Positions 12,854-25,779 of a stretch of 64,000 nucleotides of DNA are shown here, piece after piece. The position numbers and the translations under genes were made by a program. The stretch covers positions 1,357,108-1,421,107 of the forward strand of contig CM049317.1 of assembly GCA_026874595.1 (NCBI GenBank), written 5' to 3'. The notes under the pieces were generated by a model. The model had not been told where the DNA came from and did not search any database. It worked only from the letters and a program-made list of their open reading frames with translations. This DNA comes from Sipunculus nudus. Taxonomy: Eukaryota; Annelida; Sipuncula; Golfingiida; Sipunculidae. Positions within the stretch are counted from its first letter, which is position 1; every line of letters begins with the position of its first letter.

Positions 12854-14983
12854 ACTAGTCCTTAGAATTTCTGACACATAAGTGTTATATCTCTGAGTGA
12901 GAATGTTTGGTTTTTTTTTCTTCTGAGAAGCATTTATAATACACGATTCATGGCCAAACATATAAATGATGTGGACACACACTTGGGTAAAAGTGGGGCT
13001 CAAGACAGTTTATATGACATGGTATGTTTTTGGCATAAGAGTAATTTCATACGCTTTATTGTCTATATCGTGACCAAGTCAATAATTTGTAACAATAATG
13101 TTCTTAGGAAAATGCAATAAGTCTAACATCTGGTTTATTCAAGAATACCACATAAGTCATGATACAGGGCATTCAGCGTTATAACACCATCGCAGTTTCT
13201 TCAGTGTTTATTTAGATGTAAAATTCCACACGTCGTATCGTACAAATTGTGTGAGGTAAATGTGCATAAATATTACATTTGTATTGAATATAAACAATAT
13301 TGTGATAAATTCTAATATTTAAATTGTAAACAAGTTTTGATTGATTGATTGGTAAAGCTGGTAGAGTTATACTGGAAGAGTAAAAGCTAGATTTATGACC
13401 ACCATCGGGACCTCGAAAAACTTGCCAGTTGTAAGTCCAAGCGAGGTCTTATACAGAGATCCAAACATTCCGGGACCCTGTAAAACGTGGTCGGTTTAAA
13501 GAAGCCGCTTATCACAGGTCGCCGTAAGGGGGGGGGGGGGGTGGGTTATTAGATATGCTTTAAACTTTTCTTCGTCATCGAGGTATCGTGGTTCCACTTC
13601 ATTATCAATGATAAGTTAAACATATGATGGTGACGGGGAGTAAAGCCACGAAAAGGCACCGCGCTGATTGTCATTAACAGGAAAGGCGGAAAGGTTTGCA
13701 ACAGCGCACTATTATCAAAGAACTGACAACAAATCTGCATTCTAAGGAAAACAAGCCTCCGCTGTGTGCGCATTTACTTATTTGGCCTATATTCCCAGGT
13801 TCATTTTTGCATAAGTTAGTGAACGTTTGTAAATATTCATTGATGAAATTTCTGAATCCGAAGCATGTGCCGGATCTACACCAAAATCAGATTCTTCCGT
13901 CATTCATCCAGAAATTTCCTAAAACTTTTATGCGATTCCGTTCTCGGTAGCTAGGGTTATGTTCTGATCACACACACAGGAATGAACGCATACACTAACA
14001 CATATTCACACTATAACAGAATAATAATAATGGGGGAAATTGCACACAATAACTCTCTCATACAGATATATACGATGTATACAAAAGACTGATTCACACA
14101 GTGCAAGAACATAGAGCGGAATTTTAATAGAGTCAAAATTATGAGATTTTCTCGAGACCAACATCTCCTTAAAGTTCAAAACAAATATTAAAGTACTATG
14201 CACAAAGTAGACGCACAGCATGACCGTGTAGCAAACAACTACTATTGATTTTTCATAAACTCTCCAGAAATTTTTCTCTCTATAACAATCCACAAGTAAC
14301 ATAAACCCTAAGCAAGGATATTACATGAAACAGAATTTCCCCGGCGGTCCTGGGTCATGTCGAGCGTTTCTGATGGGTACGACAAGACGGGGTAGTGAAT
14401 GACACATAGAGATGTAGCGCTAGATTCATTCTTTAGGCATCACTTCCGAACCGCTCGTACAAAGTTTATCGTTGTCAGAAAGAACCCCCGTGTATTATAT
14501 TTTTTGTTAGTTAAAGATAATAATTGAAACAATTTACATTATAGACATGTGTTAGAATTTTTTTTTTCATAATGATATCACATCGTTGATACAGAAACCT
14601 GAGCCGTCAGCCTGTGGTATACATTAGCGATGCAGCTAGTAAAAAATGGGAACACCATTCTATATCATCCCCTTGAACAGAGACTTACCAATAAACGAAA
14701 GCGAAATCATTGTTCTTTCCAACCATGCAAGTCAAAATAAAACATTAGCCACAAGTAATGCGCTTTTTTCAATGTTATTGTGACCACACATTAAACTAGT
14801 AACCGTATCAGCCCTACAAAATATGCAGTAAAAATATACACCATCAGATAATCTTCTTCCAATATTCACGTGTCTCTAGAACATTATGAAACTTTTCATC
14901 ACATAAGTCTATCACTATTTTAAAATCAAAGTACGATATAACAGTAGACACTATAACAGTGTATACGTTTTGGTACACTTAAA
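12854..14983. other. Intergenic region between convergent genes E and A
   Basis: About 2.1 kb between the stop of gene E (+) and the stop of gene A (-). It holds a 14-G run at 13528-13541 and otherwise AT-rich unique sequence. Short open frames here have no recognisable content. Confidence 0.55.
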
Positions 14984-15345
14984 TTAATTGATGCGATATC
15001 TTGATTCGTACGTGCATTCTAAGGTGCTCTCTTCTTCTCCTGAAGAGGATGAGAATTCATCATACACCTCAGAACGAGGCTCAAACTGACCCGGCTGTCC
15101 TACTCCTTTCAGAGATGAACACGAGGCAGCGTTTCTATGGTAATCCTCGTGGTTGGCATGTCGACCGTGATAGGTCGCGGTGTGCATCATCGTCGAAGTA
15201 TTATTTTCATAATTCCCGTACTCCCCATAGTCATCTTGCACACCTAAGTCTGCCCGTGAAGGAGGCACTCTGGGACTTGAACAGCTCTGATCTGTAGCAT
15301 TCCTAGAAAGTCCAATAAGAGTAAATGCTTACAGGATATTTTGTG

Positions 15346-15432
<87 letters not shown>

Positions 15433-18400
15433 TACCAACAAGGAAAGAGAGTATCTAAAATCAGAAAGCTTAATAATAACTTAATAATTAACATAATCAT
15501 TTTATTTCTTGCATCTACGTTATTAAGAGAACTTCGGCTTGCTTTATTCTCTTGTTTATAAATGAAACGAATATCAGATTGATGTCTCCTAAAAACCTAC
15601 CAGATATAATTTCTGCAAATGAGTCTAAAAAATGTAACCAGTGTGACAGCGAACATCGCAAGAGCTCCTGCCGTAAGTCCCATGTAGATAAAGGTCGTGT
15701 ATTTCCCTGATAAAATGTAACATCAGAATCAATAAGATGTTTTCTGTGAGTAATCACGTGTTTTGTATATGGATATTGGCAAGGCTATAATCATGCGGCG
15801 AAAAAACAGCAACTTTAAAGATTTTAAAATAAACCAAACAAAATGAATTAATGTCTGTGACAGTAGGAATATATAGTCGGAATATCTTTCATGCATTTAT
15901 TTGCACCATATAGGAAAATGTGATTTTTCTTTTTTTTTAAGTAAACATGAAGAATAAAATTTGTATTACATTTAATTGATATAATTTTATTACCTTGATG
16001 TGCATTGGAAGTAGTGTTTTGCGGGTAAATGTCTAAGTTTTCTGTAACATGAAAGAAAGTTTGATGGTAAGTATTACCTGGTTGTTAAATGGATTTGGTT
16101 ATAACATATTTTACTTATCACACACTTATTTCAACTCGATTTTGTATGGTTACACTTGGTAATTGTTCTGCATGTATTATCTCTTTAAATCCTTCCTCGC
16201 CACCAATGACAACTGATACTGGCTGGAGTCTTGTTCATGACACCACGGAAAGCATAAACTGGTAATGATTAATCGAAGACTGAATGTATTAAATACCAGT
16301 ATGTCTTGTTCCATACACAAATATAAATCCCGGGGTCCAAATATGCTTAGGCAAATAAATGAACAAAACGTGGTTAAACATATACTTACCGCTACAAACA
16401 ACAGGATGGGTACTCTTGCAACTAACTGGTGACCAGCCAGTCCCTGTTGATATTACGCTCATAACAACGCAGTCTAGTGAAATATCGAAAGTTACTGGAT
16501 ACAACCACCGATCTTCAAGGACTAATGCGTCTTTACCTGAACAATGTTGATAAAAAAAGGCCACAATAATTTATACTGTACAATTTCCTATATACTACAT
16601 TAAAACCTGTAACAGAGAAGGTTAAGCATTTACATAATGAGATTTTACTTTTTTGCTCGAAAAAATGTGTATTTTACGTACAGAGAAGACAAAGCTTATT
16701 TTAAAATGAATGTTCACTATTAAATCCTGTAGCAACATCATTCCATTCCAAATTTACTTCCTAGCCAAAATATTGTCGTACTCCGAGTTAATTATCAGTG
16801 CCAGGAAAACCTAGTTGGAGAAATATGACATATTCATTATAATTATTATTATACACCTACCGTCTTGTGATTTTGAAGTCCACCACGTGCTTGCTATACC
16901 GATCCATACCTCCCTTGTTCTGAGTGAATTAGTTAACTGTGTCATGTCCTGGACGTCAGCAAACAGGGAGCCCCCGCTGGTCCGGCAGTAAGAAGCTGCC
17001 TGAAACCACGATCCCGCCGAGCTTTCTTCCAAAACGCATTTTATGCCTTTTGCATGCGTAATCTGGTGGCATCTGGGCCCAACACAAGTGTTGCAGTCTG
17101 GAAAAATGTAAAATTCCTGTAACCATTTTATTAAACACGGTCTGTGAAACATTGAAACGTTGATTTTCACAATTTGCTTCGTAAAGTTACACAATAGGAT
17201 AGATATATCGTTGCTGATAAAAAAAAAATCAAGTAAAATTAAATACCTGTGGACAAAATAATCCAACCAAACAATTCTAATAAAGGCAATGCTTAGAGAA
17301 AAAGTCGCTCCGGGATTATATGTATATAAGCATTCAGTTTTAATGTTATATATTTTATGATAAATTTTCATGATATGCTAGCTAACCGGACAGAGTACAG
17401 AGGTAGCCGTTTGACTTTTCGAAACAATTTACAGCATAAAGCTCTCTTGCCCCTTTCCTCAGAGCACCACAGGTTAGATATTTCGAAGCTCTCAGCGGAT
17501 CTGTCCCACCTGTCCGTGTAATAAGTAAAAATACAAACAATTAAAATGAAACGCAACAAAATATTACAAGTACACATACACATTAACATTTTACATGACA
17601 TTTTTATTAATTTATCTTCATATTTTTCTTCTACTTCAAACATTCCACAAATGATTCTTCTTCCTTTGATAGTGTCAAATTTTAATTCTGTTTATTCTTT
17701 TAAGAAATAAAAAAAAAATCATTGGATTTACAACATGTATCGCGCTCTGGATATTCCTGCTGTTTCGGTCTGTACATGTCTGTATTTTTATCTATCTTTC
17801 AATCTCTCTCCTTATCTATCTTTATCTCACAATAAATTTATTTGGTTTTCTACAATTGATTGCGTTGACAGAGAAAAGAAAAATCAAGACCCATTCTTAA
17901 AAAGGTTTATACCCCTTTAATTTTAGATTGGTTACATTTTGAAGATTTGTAGAGCAGTGGTTACAAGTTTGTATTGCGCTTGTGCTATGCTGCAATTAAC
18001 ATGGTTTTGCCACTATCCATTCAGGGACGGATCCAGCATTTTGAAAGGTACGTTTCACATTTTTTTAAGTTGACAGCAAAAGACGTATATATCATACACA
18101 GGTCCAAAGTTATTTCAAGGGAACTGAATCTGTAGAGCCCCAGGAACACTGCAAGAAAAGCGCGGGGGAGAGGGGTAAACCCCGTAAACCCCTCTTGGTC
18201 CGCCCTGTCACTGTTTAGTCATAACGGCCCACTGGTTACAGACTCAATACTGATGATAATTGTATACTAAGCCAATCAATTATTTATTTATTCATGAACA
18301 AATATTCTTTTATCTGTGTTACCACCAATATTTATCTTTAAATAACATCCGTCATGGATATGTATCAATTGGTAAAGATATTTTCATACACGGTATGATC

Positions 18401-19108
18401 TTGGCAATTTAGCAGGCTAATATTTGGTTAATTCCTACGAATTATTTTATCTCGATCAAATCTACACCCAACATATTTTATATTTGTATATATACCCAGG
18501 GATTATCGAAAAACTAAGCTTAAATAAACAGGACTAAGGAAAAAGAGAACTAAGATGCTGTAAATCAGAAGCTAGGGGCATGATTTCACAACCATATTAC
18601 GCGCAGGACACGATTATCTGTTCTGCCGATGATTGAATCTTATATTTGAGTGACTGCAGATAGAACCGAATCCTCAATAAATGAGAGTTAAAACCCATAC
18701 CAACACCGGTACCGTCCGCCGCCCGCCAGTCCCGCCTGTCCTGTAGCTGTACAGGAAGCCATGCTGATTGTAAACCAAGACTTCTCATACGTCCTGTGGT
18801 ATTTTCTTTATGGTCTGGGAGGATGAGTCCTCTTTTTCTGCACAATTCTCTTGCCGTAGTTATGTTTCCAGCTATAAACAAAAAGTGAACATGAATCATT
18901 CAGCATACCATATATGCAATATTTGTTAAACCAAAATAAAAATCAATCTTGCAAGTGCGCCACTTGTTACTCCAAAACTAACATATGAGTTGTTTTCATA
19001 CTTACACGCCGAGGGTTCATGGGTTGATATAAATCCAGTTTGTGCTTCACATTGTGACACCAACATCATTAATAATAATGATAACATCTCAATTTGGTTG
19101 TTTTTCAT
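14984..19108 (-). CDS. Gene A: two-CTLD transmembrane receptor with Tyr-rich tail
   Basis: Inferred exons, 5' to 3': 19108-19006 (signal peptide with LSLLLMMLVSQCEA), 18871-18701 and 17509-17387 (CTLD1), 17097-16861 and 16536-16390 (CTLD2), 16041-15994 (stalk, NTTSNAHQ), 15706-15601 (TM), 15302-14984 (tail). All extracellular junctions are phase 1 and the TM/tail junction is phase 2; the sum is exactly in frame, 417 residues. CTLD2 shows WFQAASYCRTSGGSL, then VWIGIASTWW and GWSPVSC...VVCS. CTLD1 lacks the usual N-terminal strand, starting at about ARELCRKRG and ending NGYLC. No EPN/QPD or WND sugar/calcium motif is visible, so a calcium-independent ligand is likely. The tail (residues 312-417) has 8 tyrosines, including YENN (YxN) and YDEF, and ends STLECTYESRYRIN, like the end of gene B. 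The stalk exon is the least certain. Probable role: cell-surface recognition receptor; the ligand is unknown. Confidence 0.8.
15349..15427. repeat. (TA)n microsatellite in gene A last intron
   Basis: About 80 bp of alternating TA, between the TM and tail exons of gene A. Confidence 0.97.
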
Positions 19109-20159
19109 CTTTATTAATCCAAAGTTTCTATGGATATAGCTTCATGCCGTGTACGTAACTGAGGACCGCTTGCCTGTCTGCATTCCATCCATACAAACCC
19201 TACCCTCTCATCTATATTAACATATTTACCTATCATTTGCCTCAACAATGAGGGATAACCACCGCATTGTATTTTTACGAGTTCCTCGATATTCACGGCT
19301 TATTATTATCAACTAATACCCATACAATGATGATTAATATTTGACTAGAGTCGTCTATCAACAGAGTGTTATAACAATGTCACCATATATCATGATTATG
19401 TACGACATTATTGTTTACACTTTAAATTATCATTTAAAATGATCGTTCATTCCAATAAAAAAATAAATGATTAAATCAAGGATTAATGGATGTCGTCATT
19501 AATTAGTAAAGCAAAAAGTAAAATCTACAAATCTATATTTACATTAACAAATAAAATTGGTTATGTTTCCAAGGCACTTCTTTTTAAAATAATGTGTTTT
19601 TTATTTGACTATTTACAGTAAAAATATCAGTGAAGGTTATTATTATTTGTTATGCTCTGGGATACATTTGACAACCAATGACTGAAATATGAAATAATGA
19701 ACAAATCAAATGAATCAAACGCGTGAATGGATCCTAAGAGTATGTGTCATTTCATTACTTAACTTGTCATAATTACATACTGTACAATTTAGATTATATA
19801 TGACTAAGATACGTGCTAAAACATCGCGGCAAGACAAAGTATCCAAGGTCATGACCGATAGTCATGACGTTCGAATTGCATTATGGTCATGTTTATGAAA
19901 ACACGATCATAGATCATTTAACACAGAAATTAAACAGAACATTTAGCGGTGTTTGAGAAACAAAATTACTTTTTGTTGTGTCTTTAGTGTAGTCTACATA
20001 AAGGAAAGATTTTTTTTTCAAATAACTCCTTCCAAATCTGAGGTACATTGGTGTGTATTTTATTTGTTTTATTATTTGTAGTTTCATTATTAATAATCAT
20101 CCACGTAGTCTTGGTCAAATAAATCATAATTTGTAGTGTTAAATTTTTTCTAACATGTA
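19109..20159. other. Upstream region of gene A
   Basis: About 1 kb of AT-rich sequence between the gene A start codon and the LINE relic. It should contain the gene A promoter; no core promoter element stands out, and no other exon was seen. Confidence 0.4.
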
Positions 20160-21230
20160 CATTCACCTTACCTTCACCTATCCTCTTCGGGCCCTGTGTC
20201 CCATGAGGCTCCAGTCTGCTAAATCCAGCTTGTTCTGTCTCTGGCTGTGTTCAAACTACTCCACCCTAGTTGTTTTCTTTCGCTTTCAACAGTTCTTCTC
20301 CACATGGTTCGGGAACGTTCTACCTTCTCTCTCCCTCCGGTCGTCATGTCAACGCCACTCTGTAGTTGTTATGCAGTTGTCTTCCAAGAGACAAGGCATG
20401 CCCTATCTGACTTCATCTTTTGATTTTAACTTCAATTTTTCTCTATACCCCAGTTTTCATTATAATATCGTAATTGGACATAGATGGTCTTGATTTTAAC
20501 TTCTTTAATTTTTCTCTATACCCCAGTTTTCATTATAATATCGTAATTGGATATAGTTGACCATCTTATGTTTAAAATCTTTTTAAAGATATAAACCAAA
20601 AATTGTCGAACTGTTTGTTTTTTACTTTAATTTATCTTCCATGTTTCACATCCTTATGTAAGTACTGATTTGACCAGTCCATTAAAAGAGAGTTTAATTT
20701 TGGTTTAAGAGCAGATAATTAAATTCCACATTTGTTTTAATTTCATAAGGTGTTCTTTCACTGTATATTCCAGTAATATGTTTGGAGTTTTTTTTTCATC
20801 ACCCATACATTGCTTAAAGTTGCTCTCAGGCACTTGTAATATGTCACTGTTAAGAGTTTGACCATGAGTTTGAATAAGACTTTCTAATGTTGATTGTCAT
20901 TACCTTTTTACCTTGTTTATTTGTAATCCTATTTTTTTTTCAAATTGACTCTTTTTTTTCTATTTTTTGTATGCCAGTTTTCCTCCTGTCTTGATCTTGA
21001 ACCCTTCTAATTTACCTCCATCTAGTACTGCACATTCACTATCCTCGTACAACGTTTGTACTATTTTAATAATCTTTCGAGGTATTCCAATGATTGTTTT
21101 TCTATGGACGTAAAGAAAAGCAATTTTTAAAATCAACAATATTACATTTAAATTTGCCTTTCCCCCATACTTGCCCAATAATATTATGCAACGTAAATAT
21201 TTGCTCTATTAAACCCAGTCCCCTTCTGAA
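20160..21230 (-). mobile_element. Degenerate non-LTR retrotransposon (LINE) ORF2 C-terminal part
   Basis: On the minus strand, after the 36-bp array, the sequence reads as a decayed LINE reverse transcriptase. EQIFTLHNII and NIVDFKN (about 21205-21120) are followed, after a frameshift, by VHRKT, GIPRKIIKIVQTLYEDSEC and GFKIKTG (about 21115-20990). Further on come NGLVKSVLT and GCETWKIN (about 20690-20620), and the usual C-terminal MWRRTVESERKQLGW and ARDRTSWI ending at a stop at 20219. Order and spacing match the RT palm/thumb and C-terminal part of animal endonuclease-RT LINEs. Frameshifts, stops and a 70-bp tandem duplication (20422-20560) show it is dead. The family (RTE-like, Nimb-like or other) cannot be fixed by eye. 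Confidence 0.82.
20422..20560. repeat. 70-bp tandem duplication inside the LINE relic
   Basis: Two nearly identical copies, with gattttaacttc starting at 20422 and 20492, both ending with cgtaattgga(c/t)atag. Confidence 0.9.
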
Positions 21231-23772
21231 CCCGGCTTGGTCCTCCCTCAGCATTCCCCTTCTAAACCCGGTGTGGTCCTGCCTCAGCAATCTCCTTCTG
21301 AAACCGGCCTGCTCCTCCCTCAGCATTCCCCTTCTGAACCCGGCCTGCTCCTCCCTCAGCATTCCCCTTCTGAACCCGGCCTGCTCCTCCCTCAGCATTC
21401 CCCTTCTGAACCCGGCCTGCTCCTCCCTCAGCATTCCCCTTCTGAACCCGGCCTGCTCCTCCCTCAGCATTCCCCTTCTGAACCCGGCCTGCTCCTCCCT
21501 CAGCATTCCCCTTCTGAACCCGGCCTGCTCCTCCCTCGGCATTCCCCTTCTGAACCATGCTTGCTCCTCCCTCAGCATTCCCCTTCTGAACCCGGCCTGC
21601 TCCTCCCTCAGCATTCCCCTTCTGAACCCGGCTTGCTCCTCCCTCAGCAATCTCCTTCTGAACCCGGCCTGCTCCTCCCTCAGCATTCCCCTTCTAAACC
21701 CGGCTTGCTCCTCCCTCAGCATTCCCCTTCTGAACCCGGCTTGCTCCTCCCTCAGCATTCCCCTTCTGAATCCGGTTTGCTCCTCCCTCAGCATTCCCCT
21801 TCTGAACCCGGTTTGGTCCTCCCTCAACATTCCCCTTCTGAACCCGGCCTGCTCCTCCCTCAGCATTCCCCTACTGAACCCGGCTTGCTCCTTCCTCAGC
21901 AGTCCCCTTCTGAACCCGGCCTGCTCCTCCCTCAGCATTCCCCTTCTGAACCCGGCTTGCTCCTCCCTCAGCATTCCCCTTCTGAACCCGGCCTGCTCCT
22001 CCCTCAGCATTCCCCTTCTGAACCCGGCTTGCTCCTCCCTCAGCTATCTCCTTCTGAACCCGGCCTGCTCCTCCCTCAGCATTCCCCTTCTGAACCCGGC
22101 TTGCTCCTCCCTCAGCATTCCCCTTCTGAACCCGGCTTGCTCCTCCCTCAGCATTCCCCTTCTGAATCCGGCTTGCTCCTCCCTCAGCATTCCCCTTCTG
22201 AACCCGGTTTGGTCCTCCCTCAACATTCCCCTTCTGAACCCGGCCTGCTCCTCCCTCAGCATTCCCCTTCTGAACCCGGTTTGGTCCTCCCTCAACATTC
22301 CCCTTCTGAACCCAGCTTGCTCCTTCCTCAGCAGTCCCCTTCTGAACCCGGCCTGCTCCTCCCTCAGCATTCCCCTTCTGAACCCGGTTTGGTCCTCCCT
22401 CAACATTCCCCTTCTGAACCCAGCTTGCTCCTTCCTCAGCAGTCCCCTTCTGAACCCGGCCTGCTCCTCCCTCAGCATTCCCCTTCTGAACCCGGCCTGC
22501 TCCTCCCTCAGCATTCCCCTTCTGAACCCGGCTTGCTCCTCCCTCAGCAATCTCCTTCTGAACCCGGCCTGCTCCTCCCTCAGCATTCCACTTCTAAACC
22601 CGGCTTGCTCCTCCCTCAGCATTCCCCTTCTGAACCCGGCTTGCTCTTCCCTCAGCATTCCCCTTATGAACCCGGCTTGCTCCTCCCTCAGCATTCCCCT
22701 TATGAACCCGGCTTGGTCCTCCCTCAGCATTCCCTTTCTGAACCGGCTTGGTCCTCCCTCAGTATTCCCCTTCTGAACCCGGTTTGGTCCTCCCTCAGCA
22801 TTCCCCTTCTGAATCCGGCTTGCTCCTCCCTCAGCATTCCCCTTCTGAACCCGGCTTGGTCCTCCCTCAGCATTCCCCTTCTGAACCCGGCTTGCTCCTC
22901 CCTCAGCATTCCACTTCTGAACCCGGCTTGCTCCTCCCTCAGCATTCCCCTTCTGAATCCGGCTTGCTCCTCCCTCAGCATTCCACTTCTGAACCCGGCT
23001 TGCTCCTCCATCAGCATTCCCCTTCTGAACCCGGCTTGCTCCTCCCTCAGCATTCCCCTTCTGAATCCGGCTTGCTCCTCCCTCAGTATTCCCCTTCTGA
23101 ACCCGGCTTGCTCTTCCCTCAGCATTCCCCTTATGAACCCGGCTTGCTCCTCCCTCAGCATTCCTCTTATGAACCCGGCTTGGTCCTCCCTCAGCATTCC
23201 CCTTCTGAACCGGCTTGGTCCTCCCTCAGTATTCCCCTTCTGAACCCGGTTTGGTCCTCCCTCAGCATTCCCCTTCTGAATCCGGCTTGCTCCTCCCTCA
23301 GCATTCCCCTTCTGAACCCGGCTTGGTCCTCCCTCAACATTCCCCTTCTGAACCCGGCTTGCTCCTCCCTCAGCATTCCCCTTCTGAACCCGGTTTGGTC
23401 CTCCCTCAACATTTCCCTTCTGAACCCGGCCTGCTCCTCCCTCAGCATTCCACTTCTGAACCCGGCTTGCTCCTCCCTCAGCATTCCACTTCTGAACCCG
23501 GCCTGCTATTCCTTCAGTATTCCCCTTCTAACCCGGCTTGCTCCTCCCTAAGTTTTTTCCTGTATGAACCCGGCTTGCTCTTCCCTCAGCTTCCCCTTCT
23601 GAACCCAGCTTGGTCCTCCCTAAGCATTCCCTTCATGAACCCGGCTTGCTCCTTGCTCAGCATTCCCCGTATGAACCCGGCTTGCTCCTCCCTCAGCATT
23701 CCCCTTCTGAACCCGGCTTGCTCCTTCCTCAGCAGTCACCTTCTGAACCCGGCTTGGTCTTCCCTCAGCGGT
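21205..23772 (-). repeat. 36-bp array derived from the LINE RT motif EEQAGFRRG
   Basis: About 71 head-to-tail copies of a 36-bp unit. On the minus strand each unit is 12 codons, LREEQAGFRRGM, and the last copy runs in frame (about 21240-21120) into LGLIEQIFTLHN and then the rest of the LINE RT. EEQAGFR(R/K)GR preceding (D/E)QIF is one of the most conserved motifs of such RTs. The array is therefore an expansion of this single RT motif rather than an unrelated satellite. The frame holds for hundreds of residues (22010-21102, 22730-22044) and is broken by 1-base deletions near 22743 and 23212. The plus-strand frames, which read as proline/serine-rich repeats of up to 668 residues, are shadows. 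The last units (23520-23772) are the most diverged. Confidence 0.9.
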
Positions 23773-23774
23773 TT

Positions 23775-24300
23775 TTTATTAACAAATAATTATAATTTAT
23801 TCTTAGAACAATCCTAACATTACAATACACTAAATCAACACAGTATAACAATAAAACTAAAGTACCAAAGTGTCCGGATCCTAGGCTTTAGTTTCTGGAT
23901 ACCACCACTGTCACAGCTCAACAAGACTCTTTTAACATCAATAGTCCACATAAAAAATAATAATCCAAAGGCAAACTGGAGACAGTTCGTATTCAATCTG
24001 TATTAAGTCCGTTGAAAATCTGACACAACTGCAATGATCGGAAAAGGTAAAAAAACGGATGAGAAAGTAACACTTTTAGTGCTCGCTGGTATTTTTCTTT
24101 CTGCCGGCTCTAAGCACAGCCCCTTTTTATAGCTTCTCACCCAAAAACTCCAGAAATGGAAAACTCCAAAAAAGAATACACACGCACATAAACAGACCCG
24201 AAACATCTAGAATAAAAAAGAACGCGGTGTCTCTACGCTTCAGACCCCACACTCGAGCAAGCGCCCAACAAGCGAGGTTCCCATAGCAAAGAACTATGCC
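23775..24300 (-). mobile_element. Dispersed ~520-bp element, copy 1
   Basis: This stretch matches 62297-62815 along its whole length in the same orientation, roughly 80% identical by eye. Shared blocks include ataattataatttattctta, ataccaccactgtcacagct and tccagcgcccaacaag-like ends. Read on the minus strand, one end carries AATAAA-like sequence and an A-rich run, suggesting the 3' end of a non-autonomous retroelement. It directly abuts the 36-bp array. No coding capacity and no clear target-site duplication were seen. The element class is undetermined. Confidence 0.8.
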
Positions 24301-25099
24301 TGCGCTACACGAATCAGAATGTCAACAGACACATGTAACACTCCTGTGCAGAAACAAAAAACAGACACCTGTAACAAAATTTATAATTTAAAATAGGTAT
24401 CCTATTGTTTTTCTACAAAAATACTCAAGAATTCTTTTGTAAACAGAAAAAGAAAGACTTAAAATAGTAAAAAGGAACTGACAACTTGCACACTTGCTTT
24501 CCTCTACTAACATTTAAGAATTATTTCACAGAAAAAAAATAGTGTAACCCTGTGACTAATGAAGCTTTTTGATGATATGCATAAACATTTACCGACTGAA
24601 GTGAGCCCACGGTTCCTCAATGGAAAAAGCATAAGATGACCAAAGAGATTAGAAGATTAAATGAGAGATAATATGTCGGTGTAAAATACACTAAGCTTGA
24701 GAATGGCCGGACATTTTACATTGATTTAAAGTTTATATTATAGCAGCGAGGGAAACAGGGGCTTTTTAATCATCGCAACATTAAAAAAAAAACACTTTAT
24801 CCTTGTAAAACTTTGTGACTTGATAACTTATATATATTCAGCAGACTAGTGATACAGTGTTGAGGAGAAGACCAGGTCAAGAACTTTTTCAGTGGTGGGG
24901 GGGGGGGGGATTGGTGGCTGCTGTATACAGCATTTCCTTCTTCAGTTCCTTCGCAGTGGAACAAAATGCCGGTTAGTTTTAGAAATCTTGTCCTTCCACG
25001 TTCTAAAATTTAAGTTGAATCTCGGGTCAACATTACAACTGCTAATCAAATCCAACGAATAATGAACGGCTCGATGAATCAAGGTCTCTGAAAGCGTTG
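24301..25099. other. Intergenic region 3' of gene B, part 1
   Basis: AT-rich sequence without recognised exons. It contains a 13-G run at 24897-24909. Confidence 0.45.
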
Positions 25100-25109
25100 C
25101 TGCCTGAGG

Positions 25110-25345
25110 CTTGTTGGTACAAGTACTTTCTTGTTAGTACAAGTACTAAGTACCTGTACAATCTTGTTAGTACAAGTAGTATCTTGTTAGTACAAGTACT
25201 TCTTGTTAGTACAAGTACTATCTTGTTAATACAAATACTTTCTTGTTTGTACAAGTACTATCTTGTTAGTACAAGTATAATCTTGTTAGTACAAGTACTA
25301 TCTTGTTTGTACAAGTACTATCTTGTTAGTACAAGTACTACCTCT
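25110..25345. repeat. 20-bp palindromic tandem repeat (GTACAAGTAC)
   Basis: About 10-11 copies of a ~20-bp unit, tcttgttagtacaagtacta. The internal AGTACaaGTACT is nearly self-complementary, so both strands read alike and hairpins are possible. Confidence 0.92.
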
Positions 25346-25779
25346 TCCGCACAATGATAGACGGATTTATGCAAGCAATGTGAGCAGGAGCATATACTTC
25401 CATTAAACTGTTAGTTATATTGGTAATTCTCATCGATTCAATAGAAAACACGTGAGAGATTCATTTTACACTTTTTTTTTGTTTTATTTTCTGCGATGTC
25501 ATGAATGTTGGAAGCTTTATTTGTCATAAGAGTGCTTAGAAATGTGCGGTAACAAAAACGCGTACAAATTATGTCAGTTTCTTAACTTTATTTTCGACGC
25601 CTGCGTATCCCGTTATATAGCGATATGCCTGGCTTCGTTTTTTTCCTGCTCTTTGCACGTCAGAATAGGGGACCACAGGCTCATACAAACTTGATCTTAA
25701 CCCTTAAATACTTTCCTGTTACTTAGCGAGTTAGAAACATGTAGACTGATTTAATTTCCAAGAGACCGGCCCGTCTGAC
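25346..25779. other. 3' flank of gene B with candidate poly(A) signals
   Basis: TTTATT on the plus strand at 25587-25592 is AATAAA on the minus strand, about 190 bp after the gene B stop; a second lies near 25515. Nothing else was recognised. Confidence 0.4.

Noticed and set aside
21094-23243. 560- and 668-codon plus-strand open frames as proline/serine-rich proteins
   Set aside because: They are antisense shadows of the minus-strand LINE RT motif repeat.
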